41,971 nt of DNA. It comes from a virus. Under the pieces are notes generated by a model. That model searched no databases. It had not been told where the DNA came from and saw only the letters and a program-made list of their open reading frames with translations. The position numbers were made by a program, and so were the translations under genes. Location of the stretch: the IMG/VR virus record IMGVR_UViG_3300025887_000050, positions 1 through 41,971 of that record, one strand, 5' to 3'. This document shows, one piece after another, positions 33,523 to 41,517 of this stretch (the first letter of the stretch is position 1; each line of letters opens with the position of its first letter).

Positions 33523-35118
33523 TTAATTAATTCCTAATTTTTTTCTATATTTCTTTTGGTCTTCACTTACTTCAAAGAAATCATTTCGTACTAGAACACC
33601 TTCATCCGTCTTAATTACATTATTTCTAAGGCTCTCTGTTATATTAAATAACTCCATAAAATTGTCCACAACAAAAACATTGCAACCGCTATCAATCATT
33701 AACGGTAGCGTCTCCCTTTGATGCTTTGTAAAAGCTCCAGTCTTCATCTTAAGCTCTAACCCAACGTAAACACCATTGTAAATAACAGCAATATCGGGAA
33801 GACCTTTTCTGTCTGTGAAATGAATCCACCTACCATCCTTGAACATAGTACCTGAGTTTTGCCTCCACACAAAGAACCCCAATGACTTTAAGAATGTTCT
33901 AACGTCATCCTGGAAGTCAGACTCCTTTTTGTAAATCTTTTGGTTGTATAAATCGAATAAGCTACCAACCTTTGTTAAGTAGTCAATCCTCTCCTTGCTA
34001 ATCTCTTTCGTTACCTCTCCACTTGTTTCCCTCTCAAGGTTAAGTATTTTATCTACAGTTTTTGTTATAACTGGCTTCTTAACAAATAGAATCTCATCAG
34101 TAGGGAATCCATTGTCTAGCACCACATTGGCACAGTCAATCATTAAGCATCTATCCTTTCCCTTGAAGGTCCTTAGCCCTCTACCAACCATCTGCTTGTA
34201 AAGTCTAAGAGATTTAATTGGTCTAGCGAAAAGTAAGCATTCTATACTTGGCTCGTCAAAACCGAATGTTGCCATATCTACGTTTATAAGAATCTGTATG
34301 TTATTCTTATTGAAGTCAGCATAGGCTCTTTCTATTTCAACATCTTTCCTTTTCGAGTGAACTACGTCAGCATTGTATCCGAGTCGCTTAAACTCGCTCT
34401 TTAGTACCTCAGAGTGCTTAATGTCGGATGCAAACACTAACGTCTTCTTATCTCCTCCATACTTCTTCCACTCACTCATTGTGTTAGACAAAATCTTCTC
34501 TTCTCTAACCACCTCACTTGCTTTCTTTTGGTTGTAGTCACCGTTTGAAATAGAAACCTCTTCTAGTTTAGGTTGAACGAGTGATGTATAAACATCTATA
34601 TCACAAAGCCTACCTCCATCAATCAATTCCTTTACAGAAACCTCTGATACAATCTCGTCATATCCCTGGAGTAAATATCCATTCTCATCGATAGGTGTCG
34701 CTGAAAGTCCTATTATCTTAGCTGAGGTATATGTATTAAATATATAGTTAACATACTCTGAACCGTGAGCAAAATGGCACTCATCAATGAATATAAAATC
34801 ATAATGGTCTGTGTGTTTTCTTGAATATAAAGATTGAACACTAGCTATTGTAAGAAGTGATCCGTTTTCTTCAGACTTATCTCCTAACAATAAGTTTCCA
34901 TATCCATACTTTTCTTTTGTTTGTATCGCTAACTTTATCCTTGGAACGGTAAACAAGACTCTCTTGCCTTTAGATATTAGAGAGTCAATAATTACCTTAG
35001 ACAGAATCGTCTTACCGAATCCTGTGGGTGCGTAGCATAGCACGTTCTTGTTGTTTGAAACCGCCTTACCTAACGACTTCTTTACTCTTTCTTGGTCTTC
35101 GTATAGTGTGTACTTCAT
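33523..35118 (-). CDS. SF2 helicase fused to VRR-NUC nuclease
   Basis: This 531-aa protein has a superfamily 2 helicase core: Walker A APTGFGKT (residues 30-37), DECH box (112-115), LSATPI motif III, and QMVGRGLR motif VI. The C-terminal ~120 residues form a VRR-NUC-type PD-(D/E)xK nuclease: FQDDVRTFL, WRQNSG, GLPDI and LELKMKTG carry the catalytic D, E and K. The fusion would unwind or translocate on DNA and cut it, in replication, recombination or host DNA breakdown. ATG 35118 is chosen: it is one base after the primase stop, while the longer TTG start at 35139 would overlap the primase gene. The helicase core resembles restriction-type and phage UvsW-like helicases. Confidence 0.85.
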   Translation of the reverse strand: MKYTLYEDQERVKKSLGKAVSNNKNVLCYAPTGFGKTILSKVIIDSLISKGKRVLFTVPRIKLAIQTKEKYGYGNLLLGDKSEENGSLLTIASVQSLYSRKHTDHYDFIFIDECHFAHGSEYVNYIFNTYTSAKIIGLSATPIDENGYLLQGYDEIVSEVSVKELIDGGRLCDIDVYTSLVQPKLEEVSISNGDYNQKKASEVVREEKILSNTMSEWKKYGGDKKTLVFASDIKHSEVLKSEFKRLGYNADVVHSKRKDVEIERAYADFNKNNIQILINVDMATFGFDEPSIECLLFARPIKSLRLYKQMVGRGLRTFKGKDRCLMIDCANVVLDNGFPTDEILFVKKPVITKTVDKILNLERETSGEVTKEISKERIDYLTKVGSLFDLYNQKIYKKESDFQDDVRTFLKSLGFFVWRQNSGTMFKDGRWIHFTDRKGLPDIAVIYNGVYVGLELKMKTGAFTKHQRETLPLMIDSGCNVFVVDNFMELFNITESLRNNVIKTDEGVLVRNDFFEVSEDQKKYRKKLGIN

Positions 35119-35119
35119 A

Positions 35120-37501
35120 TTAATCTTCTTTTTCTTCAAACATAATCCACTTCCCTACATTATCTCTTCCGTCATTTATATTATTAGATAAGTACTTAGA
35201 GTAAGCATCAAGCCAATTATAAAACTTATTCCTTGAGATAGTGAACTTAGACTTTGGTCCGTAATCAGGATTCTCTTCAATGAAATCATAGTATAAACTT
35301 TGCTTATATAGTCTAGCTCCAAAACGAATGTTGTTACTCGTTTCTTTTACTAATCCAACCCATTCAATAAACTCATAAGAAGTCTCTGCCGACAGCTGTC
35401 TTATTCTAAGATTGATAAACTTACTCTTAACAAGACCTGTATTCAAATAACTACTCAAACAATTTATCATGTAGTTGTCAAACTTAGTCCATTCATCAGT
35501 ATCCCATTCAGCCCAAAAGTGTCTTCCGAATTCATCTAATGGCGTGTTATTTCCATTGTAATGTTGATGCAATTCTATTTCCCACTTTCTTCTAGCAAAT
35601 GAATTACCTGCTCCCTTGATAGCATAATTAGTTGTTATAGCTACCTTTGGAGACTTCCCAAATGGAATCTTAATAGCATCCTTATTCTTCTTTTCTAACG
35701 TAAGACCTTCAGTTATAATAGAGAATAACTTCTCAAAATCAAAATGTTTCTTTACATCATCAAAGCATAGTATCTGAGTATCTGCTGAAACTAATTGATA
35801 TGGGAATGACTTCTCAAAATTGAAATGCTTCCCATCAATGATTACCAACTTCTTCATCTGAGATAGTGCATTCATAAACAAACCCTTACCTGTTCCACCC
35901 TCCGGATTGTCTGATATAACTTCATCATTCAATATAACTGCAGGTGACTTAGAAAAGTTCTTGTATCCGTGCATAAGAAATCCGATTGTAGATTCCATTG
36001 TATCTATTCTATTACTATCACTGTTACATATATTACTTATGAATACTCTGTAGTCACAGTCGAAATCTTTATCTTCTATAAACGGTCTATCAATAACCTG
36101 GTCTTTCCATATATAACCACCTAAGTCTAGGTAGTCTATTACTTCCTTTCCATTCTTTGTTATCCTTAATGCACAATTAGTAAAGTAAAGATAAGCCTCA
36201 TCCTTAGTGTCTGATATGAAATAAGCATCTATAGTAGATAGTAGAGTAAGAAACTCTTCTCTGAAATATCTAACGCAGTCAGCAAAGTAATTGTATATTG
36301 ATAAATCCTCAACATCCAAGAGATAAGTTAAAACAAAATCCTTTATGTCGTTTTCGTTTGCGTGGTCTATAAGATTATTAGAAACTCGAACGAACACATA
36401 GTTCTTACTTCCCTCGGGGCAAAACTTATAAAAACCATTATCCTCTAAGAAAGACTTAAATTGTATGTGTTCAATTTTTATAACCCCTTTATCATTTTTT
36501 GACCAAAATGTTTGTTTCTCGTTATCACTCTCAACTTTAGCTATTACAGCATCAATAGTATCTGAGTCTAATTCAGTTGACTTGAGCTCATCTCTTATCT
36601 CCTTCTTTGACGCTCCTCTCTTTAATTTATTCTTAATCTGATTAACTCTGTCCTCATCCTCATAGTATTTAGTTCCGAAGTTAGCTAACTGACTGTAAGC
36701 TGAGTTGATTGTCTGATTAATTTCTGACATAGGGAAATCATTATTAGAATACTGACCAATAACGTATGATGCTAATGAGTGGTTTATTCCGTAGTCATTG
36801 AATGCTGAAGCCAATACGTATGCGTTATGGTTTCTTTGACCCTCAATCATTGGATACTTCTTTGTCCACCACTTAGTAAGTATCTCTACAATCTTATTCT
36901 CATCAGTAATAGGAATAGTAGGAGCGTCTAACTTAGTTATAACCTCTTTGTATTCAGGCTCATCTATTCTATCCCATAATTCTGATTCATCATTTGTATA
37001 AATTAATGGATCGTATGACTCGTAACAAACTCTTGATACGTTTCTGCTTGTCTTATCAAATCTAGGTGATGAAAAATAATTGTTAAGTGAATTGAAATAG
37101 TTTATGTGATTATCTACATCGAATGGAATCTTTACTAAAACCTTAATTCCATTTCCAGATGGAGAAATGAATACTGAAAGAACATACTTGTCTTTCATCA
37201 TTCTGTCCTTATCATTCTGCAATTCTTTTTTTGTTTCATACCCATCAAAGTCTAAACAAATAATTCCACTATGCTGAATTAATGAAGTATCATTTCTTTT
37301 TGTAAACTCACCACTGAAACAAATAGCAGGTAAGCCTTTCTTTAACTCTTGCCTAGCATCTTTTCTTCTTTCTAATCTAATTTTATTTATAATTTCTTTT
37401 GATGTTCCATTCTTTATTCTATTCAAAACAACACTGAGAGGCCTATGAAACGGAGCTTCAATGCTTTTTATGTTTTTGAATATGGTTATGTTTTGATTCA
37501 T
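35120..37501 (-). CDS. primase-helicase (BT4734/VirE_N-type primase, SF3 helicase)
   Basis: This 793-aa replication protein has an N-terminal region (about 1-160) matching the BT4734-like/VirE_N domain, with CLDFDGYETK and SPSGNGIKVLVKI, a primase-polymerase type seen in Bacteroidota elements. A helical linker follows. The C-terminal half is an SF3/D5-type helicase with Walker A GGTGKG (K539), Walker B LCFDDVKK and sensor VAITTNYAI. It would prime DNA synthesis and unwind the template as the phage replisome motor. No DNA polymerase is in the window, so polymerase is supplied by the host or by genes outside. The 213-base gap upstream holds a terminator and short GATGTT repeats. Confidence 0.85.
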   Translation of the reverse strand: MNQNITIFKNIKSIEAPFHRPLSVVLNRIKNGTSKEIINKIRLERRKDARQELKKGLPAICFSGEFTKRNDTSLIQHSGIICLDFDGYETKKELQNDKDRMMKDKYVLSVFISPSGNGIKVLVKIPFDVDNHINYFNSLNNYFSSPRFDKTSRNVSRVCYESYDPLIYTNDESELWDRIDEPEYKEVITKLDAPTIPITDENKIVEILTKWWTKKYPMIEGQRNHNAYVLASAFNDYGINHSLASYVIGQYSNNDFPMSEINQTINSAYSQLANFGTKYYEDEDRVNQIKNKLKRGASKKEIRDELKSTELDSDTIDAVIAKVESDNEKQTFWSKNDKGVIKIEHIQFKSFLEDNGFYKFCPEGSKNYVFVRVSNNLIDHANENDIKDFVLTYLLDVEDLSIYNYFADCVRYFREEFLTLLSTIDAYFISDTKDEAYLYFTNCALRITKNGKEVIDYLDLGGYIWKDQVIDRPFIEDKDFDCDYRVFISNICNSDSNRIDTMESTIGFLMHGYKNFSKSPAVILNDEVISDNPEGGTGKGLFMNALSQMKKLVIIDGKHFNFEKSFPYQLVSADTQILCFDDVKKHFDFEKLFSIITEGLTLEKKNKDAIKIPFGKSPKVAITTNYAIKGAGNSFARRKWEIELHQHYNGNNTPLDEFGRHFWAEWDTDEWTKFDNYMINCLSSYLNTGLVKSKFINLRIRQLSAETSYEFIEWVGLVKETSNNIRFGARLYKQSLYYDFIEENPDYGPKSKFTISRNKFYNWLDAYSKYLSNNINDGRDNVGKWIMFEEKED

Positions 37502-37676
37502 TATGATGTTAATTAGTGTTGTTGATGTTAACTCGATGTTGATTTTGTGTTGGTTTTTTTCAGTGTTTATAGTAGCTGTGTTAGAAATGTTACTTTTTTA
37601 CCCTCGTATATAAGGAATAAAATATTATTTATATAACTCTACTACTACTATATGGATGATTAAAATCAACACTTAA

Positions 37677-37704
37677 TAAAAAAAATGCTGGGGATTTCTC
37701 CCCA
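37677..37704 (-). terminator. rho-independent terminator after the SSB-like gene
   Basis: On the minus strand TGGGGA, loop GAAA, TCCCCA is followed by GCATTTTTTTTTATT. The hairpin is at 37689-37704 and begins 11 bases after the stop codon of the SSB-like gene. Confidence 0.85.
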
Positions 37705-37714
37705 ACACATTGAT

Positions 37715-37978
37715 TTAGAAGGGCATATCATCATCTCCTTCATTAGAATTTGCAACACTTTCTTTCTTTTTTGTAGGTTTCCAAGTGTCAAGTTCCATGT
37801 AATACTTACCTCCTTGAGATAATTTTACATCTAAATTTACCCAACCACTGGATGCATTCTGTTTCAAAAAGCTAATTGCTTCATCAACTTTTACTGAAAT
37901 CTTACCGATTACAAATTCCGGTGATTGTTCATCTTTCTTAAAAATGAATCCGTCTGCAAAGATTTTTTCTTCTGCCAT
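37715..37978 (-). CDS. SSB-like protein with acidic C-terminal tip
   Basis: This 87-aa protein has a beta-rich body (FADGFIFKKDE, EFVIGKISVKVDE, GWVNLDVKLSQGGKYYMELDTW) and a disordered acidic tail ending EGDDDMPF. That end is very like the DDDIPF tip of bacterial SSB, which recruits replication and repair proteins. The body is shorter than a normal OB-fold SSB (~110 residues for the fold), so it may be a minimal OB or another ssDNA-binding fold. It sits between primase-helicase and RecE-like nuclease genes, which supports a single-strand-binding role. A terminator follows directly. Confidence 0.65.
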   Translation of the reverse strand: MAEEKIFADGFIFKKDEQSPEFVIGKISVKVDEAISFLKQNASSGWVNLDVKLSQGGKYYMELDTWKPTKKKESVANSNEGDDDMPF

Positions 37979-38034
37979 TTTATTATATTTTATTTTTGTC
38001 TACAAGTAATGGTGGTGTAGACAACCACCTTTTA

Positions 38035-38769
38035 TTAAAATAATTCTTCCTCTATTATAAATCCACTAACGTCCTCTGTTGAATTATCACCAAAGAACTT
38101 ATCGTATACATCTATCGCGTCCTCAACCTTCATCTCTCCTCCTCTAACGAAGTCTTCAGTAGGTCTAAATATTCCTAGCATCTTAGTTGTCTTGTCTATA
38201 ACAAAGAAAACTAATGGTTTGCCGAATAGTTGTTGGTATATGTAGCATTGACTATCGTAGTTGTAGTTCTTAGCTGACCACTTAAACTTCTTTATATCTC
38301 CCGTAGTCTTAAGGTCTATGATGCAATCGTCTGTAATGATGTCTGCCTTTCCCTTCCACATCTTTCCCTTTATCTCTCCAATCGCAGGAACTTCGTACTC
38401 ATTGTTTTCGTGCATAATCTCGTCATAGAAGTTTATGTTACCCTTCATCTCTGCTACCCAACTCCTAATCTCATCGCCTTCCTTCTCAAGAAGTGCAAAC
38501 GGAATGTTGTTCTCAGCAATAAACTCCTTGTAAGCTTTAGTAGTTCTTGTTGACACATCCACAAACTCCCACTCTTCTGCCTTCTGAGGCTCTAGTATTA
38601 GCTGATGAAAGTACCTACCCTTTGCAAATATAGGAGTATCTTCTCTACTTTTACCATATTCCTTTGGATTATTTAGCAGAGATCCTATGTCTGAATTAGA
38701 TAAGTATTTCTTTCCAACACCTCCATAGTACTCCTTGTCGTCTCTTAGTTTTTCTATTATATCATTCAT
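38035..38769 (-). CDS. RecE/YqaJ-like PD-(D/E)xK exonuclease
   Basis: This 244-aa protein has the phage exonuclease pattern: LSNSDIGSLLNNPKEY, a GRYFHQLILEP helix, then the catalytic set in GKADII and CIIDLKTTGD (D, and D-x-K) and a following helix NYDSQCYIYQQLFG. This matches the RecE C-terminal/DUF3799-type family in the PD-(D/E)xK superfamily. Such 5'-3' exonucleases expose 3' single strands that an annealing protein pairs. The Sak-type annealing gene lies two genes upstream and the SSB-like gene next, giving a complete single-strand annealing recombination set. Confidence 0.8.
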   Translation of the reverse strand: MNDIIEKLRDDKEYYGGVGKKYLSNSDIGSLLNNPKEYGKSREDTPIFAKGRYFHQLILEPQKAEEWEFVDVSTRTTKAYKEFIAENNIPFALLEKEGDEIRSWVAEMKGNINFYDEIMHENNEYEVPAIGEIKGKMWKGKADIITDDCIIDLKTTGDIKKFKWSAKNYNYDSQCYIYQQLFGKPLVFFVIDKTTKMLGIFRPTEDFVRGGEMKVEDAIDVYDKFFGDNSTEDVSGFIIEEELF

Positions 38770-38821
38770 TGTATTTGATTTATATTGTTATTGAATTGTA
38801 TCTCATTCGTTAGTGTTTTAA

Positions 38822-39160
38822 TTACGAATAACAAAGATGGTGTTCTTCCATCATATCTTTTGCTACTTTGTAAGCATCATCATAGCTCGAATATTCCTGA
38901 ATATGATGTTCTTTAAATCCAGACATATTAGAATGTGAATTTAAAATATGAAATGGATTACACGATATTATTATAGGATTTTCCAAACCTCCATATTGGT
39001 AAAGATAAACTTTATCGTCTTTTTTATCTTTAAAAGACTCTTCTAAAAATTCTCTCATTTGCCAAAACTCATCAAATTTTAGTTCTTGAATTTCTTTACC
39101 TAATGGCAATTCTGCAAAATTTAACAAATACCAATTTTTATAATCATTTTCTTTTTCCAT
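38822..39160 (-). CDS. unknown 112-aa protein within the recombination cluster
   Basis: This acidic protein has many aromatic residues and a C-terminal His cluster (FKEHHIQEYSSYDDAYKVAKDMMEEHH; here broken only by normal residues). I recognise no domain. It stands between annealing protein and exonuclease genes with short gaps on each side (about 50-80 bases), so it is probably cotranscribed with them. A function in recombination is possible but only by association. Confidence 0.65.
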   Translation of the reverse strand: MEKENDYKNWYLLNFAELPLGKEIQELKFDEFWQMREFLEESFKDKKDDKVYLYQYGGLENPIIISCNPFHILNSHSNMSGFKEHHIQEYSSYDDAYKVAKDMMEEHHLCYS

Positions 39161-39237
39161 AGTTTTATTTTTTTAGTATATCGGGAAGAATCTAACTTAT
39201 AGAATATAGTTCTTCCCCTTGTGACATACTCGTATTT

Positions 39238-39810
39238 TTAATTTATTTCTTTCTTGATTGCATTCTTAACCTTTGTAGTAACCTTGTACTTCTTTCCTAA
39301 CTGCTCTACAATCTTATCCAATCCCATTTCTTTGTTGGATGCTATGTAACCTAGAACCCTTGACCAATTCTCCGAAGGAATTTCCAGGCTGTGTATTTTT
39401 GGCTCTTTAACCTCAGCTACAAGCTCAGGAACATCTTCTCCAGTCCATAGTGATAATCCTAATCCGTGCATAGCAATAGCCTTAGCAGTAGCTCTTTGTA
39501 TTGTCTTGTTAACATCAAAGGATGTAATCTTATCAACAGTAACAGACTTGTTTCTGAAATCCATAATAGGCAGGTAATCAATGTGTTCAATCCCTTCAAC
39601 ATCAACACCAACCTTTACATAACCAGTCTTGCCATCCGTAAAATAATTTAATCCTGTATGTTCACTCTCATACACATTTCTTTGTGAGTTTGGATATTCC
39701 AACTTAAGCAAGTGCCAAGCGTTTGCCCATGATAGGTAATCCAAGTTACCTTTTCTTTCCGTCTTACCCTTGATGGATACTAACGATAATTTTTTATACG
39801 TTTCTTTCAT
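39238..39810 (-). CDS. Sak/DUF1071-type single-strand annealing protein
   Basis: This 190-aa protein carries the signature of the DUF1071/Sak3-like annealing family: LDYLSWANAWHLLKLEYP near the N-terminus, then TGYVKVGVDVEGIEHIDYLPIMD, DVNKTIQRATAKAIAMHGLGLSLW and GEDVPE. The family belongs with Rad52-like recombinases that anneal complementary single strands. The C-terminal ~50 residues are a small basic helical extension (KKYKVTTKVKNAIKKEI). With the exonuclease and SSB-like genes downstream it forms a phage recombination module. Its first bases overlap the end of the small membrane protein gene by 17 bases. Confidence 0.8.
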   Translation of the reverse strand: MKETYKKLSLVSIKGKTERKGNLDYLSWANAWHLLKLEYPNSQRNVYESEHTGLNYFTDGKTGYVKVGVDVEGIEHIDYLPIMDFRNKSVTVDKITSFDVNKTIQRATAKAIAMHGLGLSLWTGEDVPELVAEVKEPKIHSLEIPSENWSRVLGYIASNKEMGLDKIVEQLGKKYKVTTKVKNAIKKEIN

Positions 39811-40006
39811 TTGATTTTATTTTTTTATTTGTTATTACTGAATCTATTATTAATACCATAGCAAACACTATGAATAGTATAACCCAAAACTTTACACGAA
39901 TTAAACTTACATTTCTGTCGCACATATATATAATTGACCAAAAGTAAATCTGACTACCTGATAGCTGAGTTATTAACTTGAATACTGAGAACAATGTTTC
40001 ATTCAT
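39794..40006 (-). CDS. small membrane protein
   Basis: This 70-aa protein has one clear membrane segment (FWVILFIVFAMVLIIDSVI, about residues 40-58) and a less hydrophobic N-terminal segment that might form a second. The end is basic (KKIKSNERN), suggesting a cytosolic C-terminus. It overlaps the upstream gene by 8 bases and the annealing gene by 17, which supports a real, coupled gene. No lysis family is recognised; holin-like or superinfection-exclusion roles are possible, without evidence. Confidence 0.55.
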   Translation of the reverse strand: MNETLFSVFKLITQLSGSQIYFWSIIYMCDRNVSLIRVKFWVILFIVFAMVLIIDSVITNKKIKSNERNV

Positions 40007-40238
40007 CAGGCTTCAAATTTAATTCTTTTAAACCTTTTTTCCAACCTTTTTCTAATAAAATATTAATATCTGCAGGGTGATAATACTCTCCCCTTACTTT
40101 GTATAGTTGTATATCTTTATCTTCCAGGTCTTTTACTAATTTATAATCACCTTTAATAATTGAATGAAATGAATCCCAATTAATAAATGCTGAATTCCTA
40201 TCAGTAATTGCCTCTTCGTATAGTTCTTCCTTAGTCAT
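39999..40238 (-). CDS. small unknown protein
   Basis: This 79-aa protein is charged, mixed alpha/beta (YKLVKDLEDKDIQLYKVRGE) and ends LNLKPDE. No motif is recognised. It overlaps the DnaA-domain-like gene upstream by 4 bases and the membrane protein gene downstream by 8, so it is part of a coupled early operon. Confidence 0.6.
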   Translation of the reverse strand: MTKEELYEEAITDRNSAFINWDSFHSIIKGDYKLVKDLEDKDIQLYKVRGEYYHPADINILLEKGWKKGLKELNLKPDE

Positions 40239-40522
40239 ATTATTTTATTTATAATGATTGAATAATCTGCGTCTTCTGATATGTTTTTATTTACCACTGA
40301 CACACCATAGTTAACTTCAGATCCCTTAGCGTTGTAGCCGTTCTCGTTCATATACTTAACTATGCTAACCTGTTGTATAGGTCGTTCATTACAAACCCAA
40401 TACAATATCTGCCTAGCCTCAGTACATTCTCTTTTCTTTGACCTTGAGAAGATAACTTCTTTATCAATGTTCATAATCCTACACACCCTATTGACGTATG
40501 TATTAAATATTTCTTTTTTCAT
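40235..40522 (-). CDS. DnaA-domain-IV-like DNA-binding protein, smaller copy
   Basis: This 95-aa protein resembles the C-terminal DNA-binding domain of DnaA: VNRVCRIMNIDKEVIFSRSKKRECTEAR followed by QILYWVCNE, then a helix-turn-helix-like RPIQQVSIVKYMNENGY. In DnaA this domain recognises DnaA boxes. The AAA+ ATPase part is absent, so it cannot act as a full initiator and may be a repressor or a competitor or aid at an origin. It is separated by only one small gene from a larger protein with a similar domain, at 40779-41327. Confidence 0.6.
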   Translation of the reverse strand: MKKEIFNTYVNRVCRIMNIDKEVIFSRSKKRECTEARQILYWVCNERPIQQVSIVKYMNENGYNAKGSEVNYGVSVVNKNISEDADYSIIINKII

Positions 40523-40523
40523 T

Positions 40524-40766
40524 TTATTTTATTTTTTTATCTATTAGCCTTATAAATGTTGCACCCATAAACTTATCTATTTTCTTTATCTCGGTATAGA
40601 TTTTTTTAGAGTTTCTAGTAGCCAAGTCTCTTTCTTTTTGTGTTGAGTCACTGCCTAAGTTGCAATAAATTAATGCGTCAATTCTTAGTAGCTCATCTAT
40701 CTTTTCCGTATCCGTTAATTTATTATCGTTATTTATTTCGATAAAGTTATCTATTGTGTATTTCAT
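40524..40766 (-). CDS. small unknown helical protein
   Basis: This 80-aa charged protein (NNDNKLTDTEKIDELLRIDA) is predicted helical and has no motif. It lies between the two DnaA-domain-IV-like genes, one base before the smaller and 12 bases after the larger, and is probably cotranscribed with both. No family is recognised. Confidence 0.6.
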   Translation of the reverse strand: MKYTIDNFIEINNDNKLTDTEKIDELLRIDALIYCNLGSDSTQKERDLATRNSKKIYTEIKKIDKFMGATFIRLIDKKIK

Positions 40767-40778
40767 TTGATTTGTTTT

Positions 40779-41327
40779 TTATGTTAAGCTTTCGTTAACA
40801 GTATTTATAGTATTCCAGATCTTCCTGGCTAGTAGTTCTTCCCTACCTTTTTTTACGTTGAGAGTGATTGCCTTGAACGTGTCTATAAACCTCTCTACGT
40901 CAATGTCTTCATTGTATCCTACCTTAACATCTTTTAATTCATCTGTCAGTTTTTTGTTTTCCAATTTTAATCTAATCAACTTATTTTTTAAAATCTCAGT
41001 GTGAGAATATGTTAGTGGATTTTCTATTACTCCATCATTAAATTTTTCATAAGATTCGTCATACAGTTCCTTCATGAAATTACTCTGATGGTATGTGTTA
41101 GGGAATGTTTTCAAGTAGTGGTAAATATTTGTTCTATGGACTCCCAAGAAGTCAGCAATACTATTATAGCTATGGTTACTATCTATCAATATGTTAGCAA
41201 ACACAATCCTTGAGTAGACAACCTCTTGTCTCCTTGTACCTTCCCTTATGTCTTCTCCCGAAATGTTGCAGACCAGGTTGTATAATCTTTCTTTTTCTTC
41301 TCGTTGTTCTATTAATTTAGTTAACAT
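40779..41327 (-). CDS. DnaA-domain-IV-like DNA-binding protein, larger copy
   Basis: This 182-aa protein has at residues ~12-75 a pattern close to DnaA domain IV: LYNLVCNISGEDIREGTRRQ, then VVYSRIVFANIL, then SYNSIADFLGVHRTNIYHYL, where the last helix corresponds to the DNA-recognition helix (DnaA has 'G-x-x-x-x-x-T-V' there). The C-terminal half is a charged helix, possibly a coiled coil (KNKLIRLKLENKKLTDELKD). No ATPase domain is present. It is probably an early DNA-binding protein, regulator or origin binder. Confidence 0.65.
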   Translation of the reverse strand: MLTKLIEQREEKERLYNLVCNISGEDIREGTRRQEVVYSRIVFANILIDSNHSYNSIADFLGVHRTNIYHYLKTFPNTYHQSNFMKELYDESYEKFNDGVIENPLTYSHTEILKNKLIRLKLENKKLTDELKDVKVGYNEDIDVERFIDTFKAITLNVKKGREELLARKIWNTINTVNESLT

Positions 41328-41380
41328 TATTTTCTATTTTTTAATTAAGGGTACTAACTTCTTTAGCTTTCCCCATTTTT

Positions 41381-41491
41381 TTACATCATCAGTGCTTTTA
41401 TTCCGTATACTAGCATAACTATACTACCGATAAACATTACTATTGATAAAAATCCTCCTTCTTCTGGTTGCTCTTGTTGTTCTTTTTTCAT
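41381..41491 (-). CDS. 36-aa single-span membrane peptide
   Basis: This short ORF starts at ATG 41491 with the A-rich leader usual in this arm (AAAATAAAACAAATG). It encodes a polar N-terminus (MKKEQQEQPEEGG) and one membrane segment (FLSIVMFIGSIVMLVYGI), ending KALMM. It lies in an otherwise empty 190-base gap. The clean polar-then-hydrophobic layout favours a real gene. Function is unknown; small phage membrane peptides can affect host envelope or superinfection. Confidence 0.55.
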   Translation of the reverse strand: MKKEQQEQPEEGGFLSIVMFIGSIVMLVYGIKALMM

Positions 41492-41517
41492 TTGTTTTAT
41501 TTTTATTTGTTATTAAT

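Noticed and set aside
36300-37501. Integrase or transposase near the primase
   Set aside because: No tyrosine or serine recombinase motif and no terminal inverted repeats were seen; the segment reads as BT4734-type primase and linker.
38805-38829. ATTCGTTA near the exonuclease gene as a third member of the 17-bp repeat
   Set aside because: Only 8 bases match, and similar words occur in coding sequence (for example near 41544), so it is probably chance.
39946-39953. CAAAnnTA box (minus-strand TAnnTTTG) within the 70-aa membrane protein gene
   Set aside because: It lies inside a tightly overlapping operon with no gap, lacks the pyrimidine after the G, and has no suitable nearby start.
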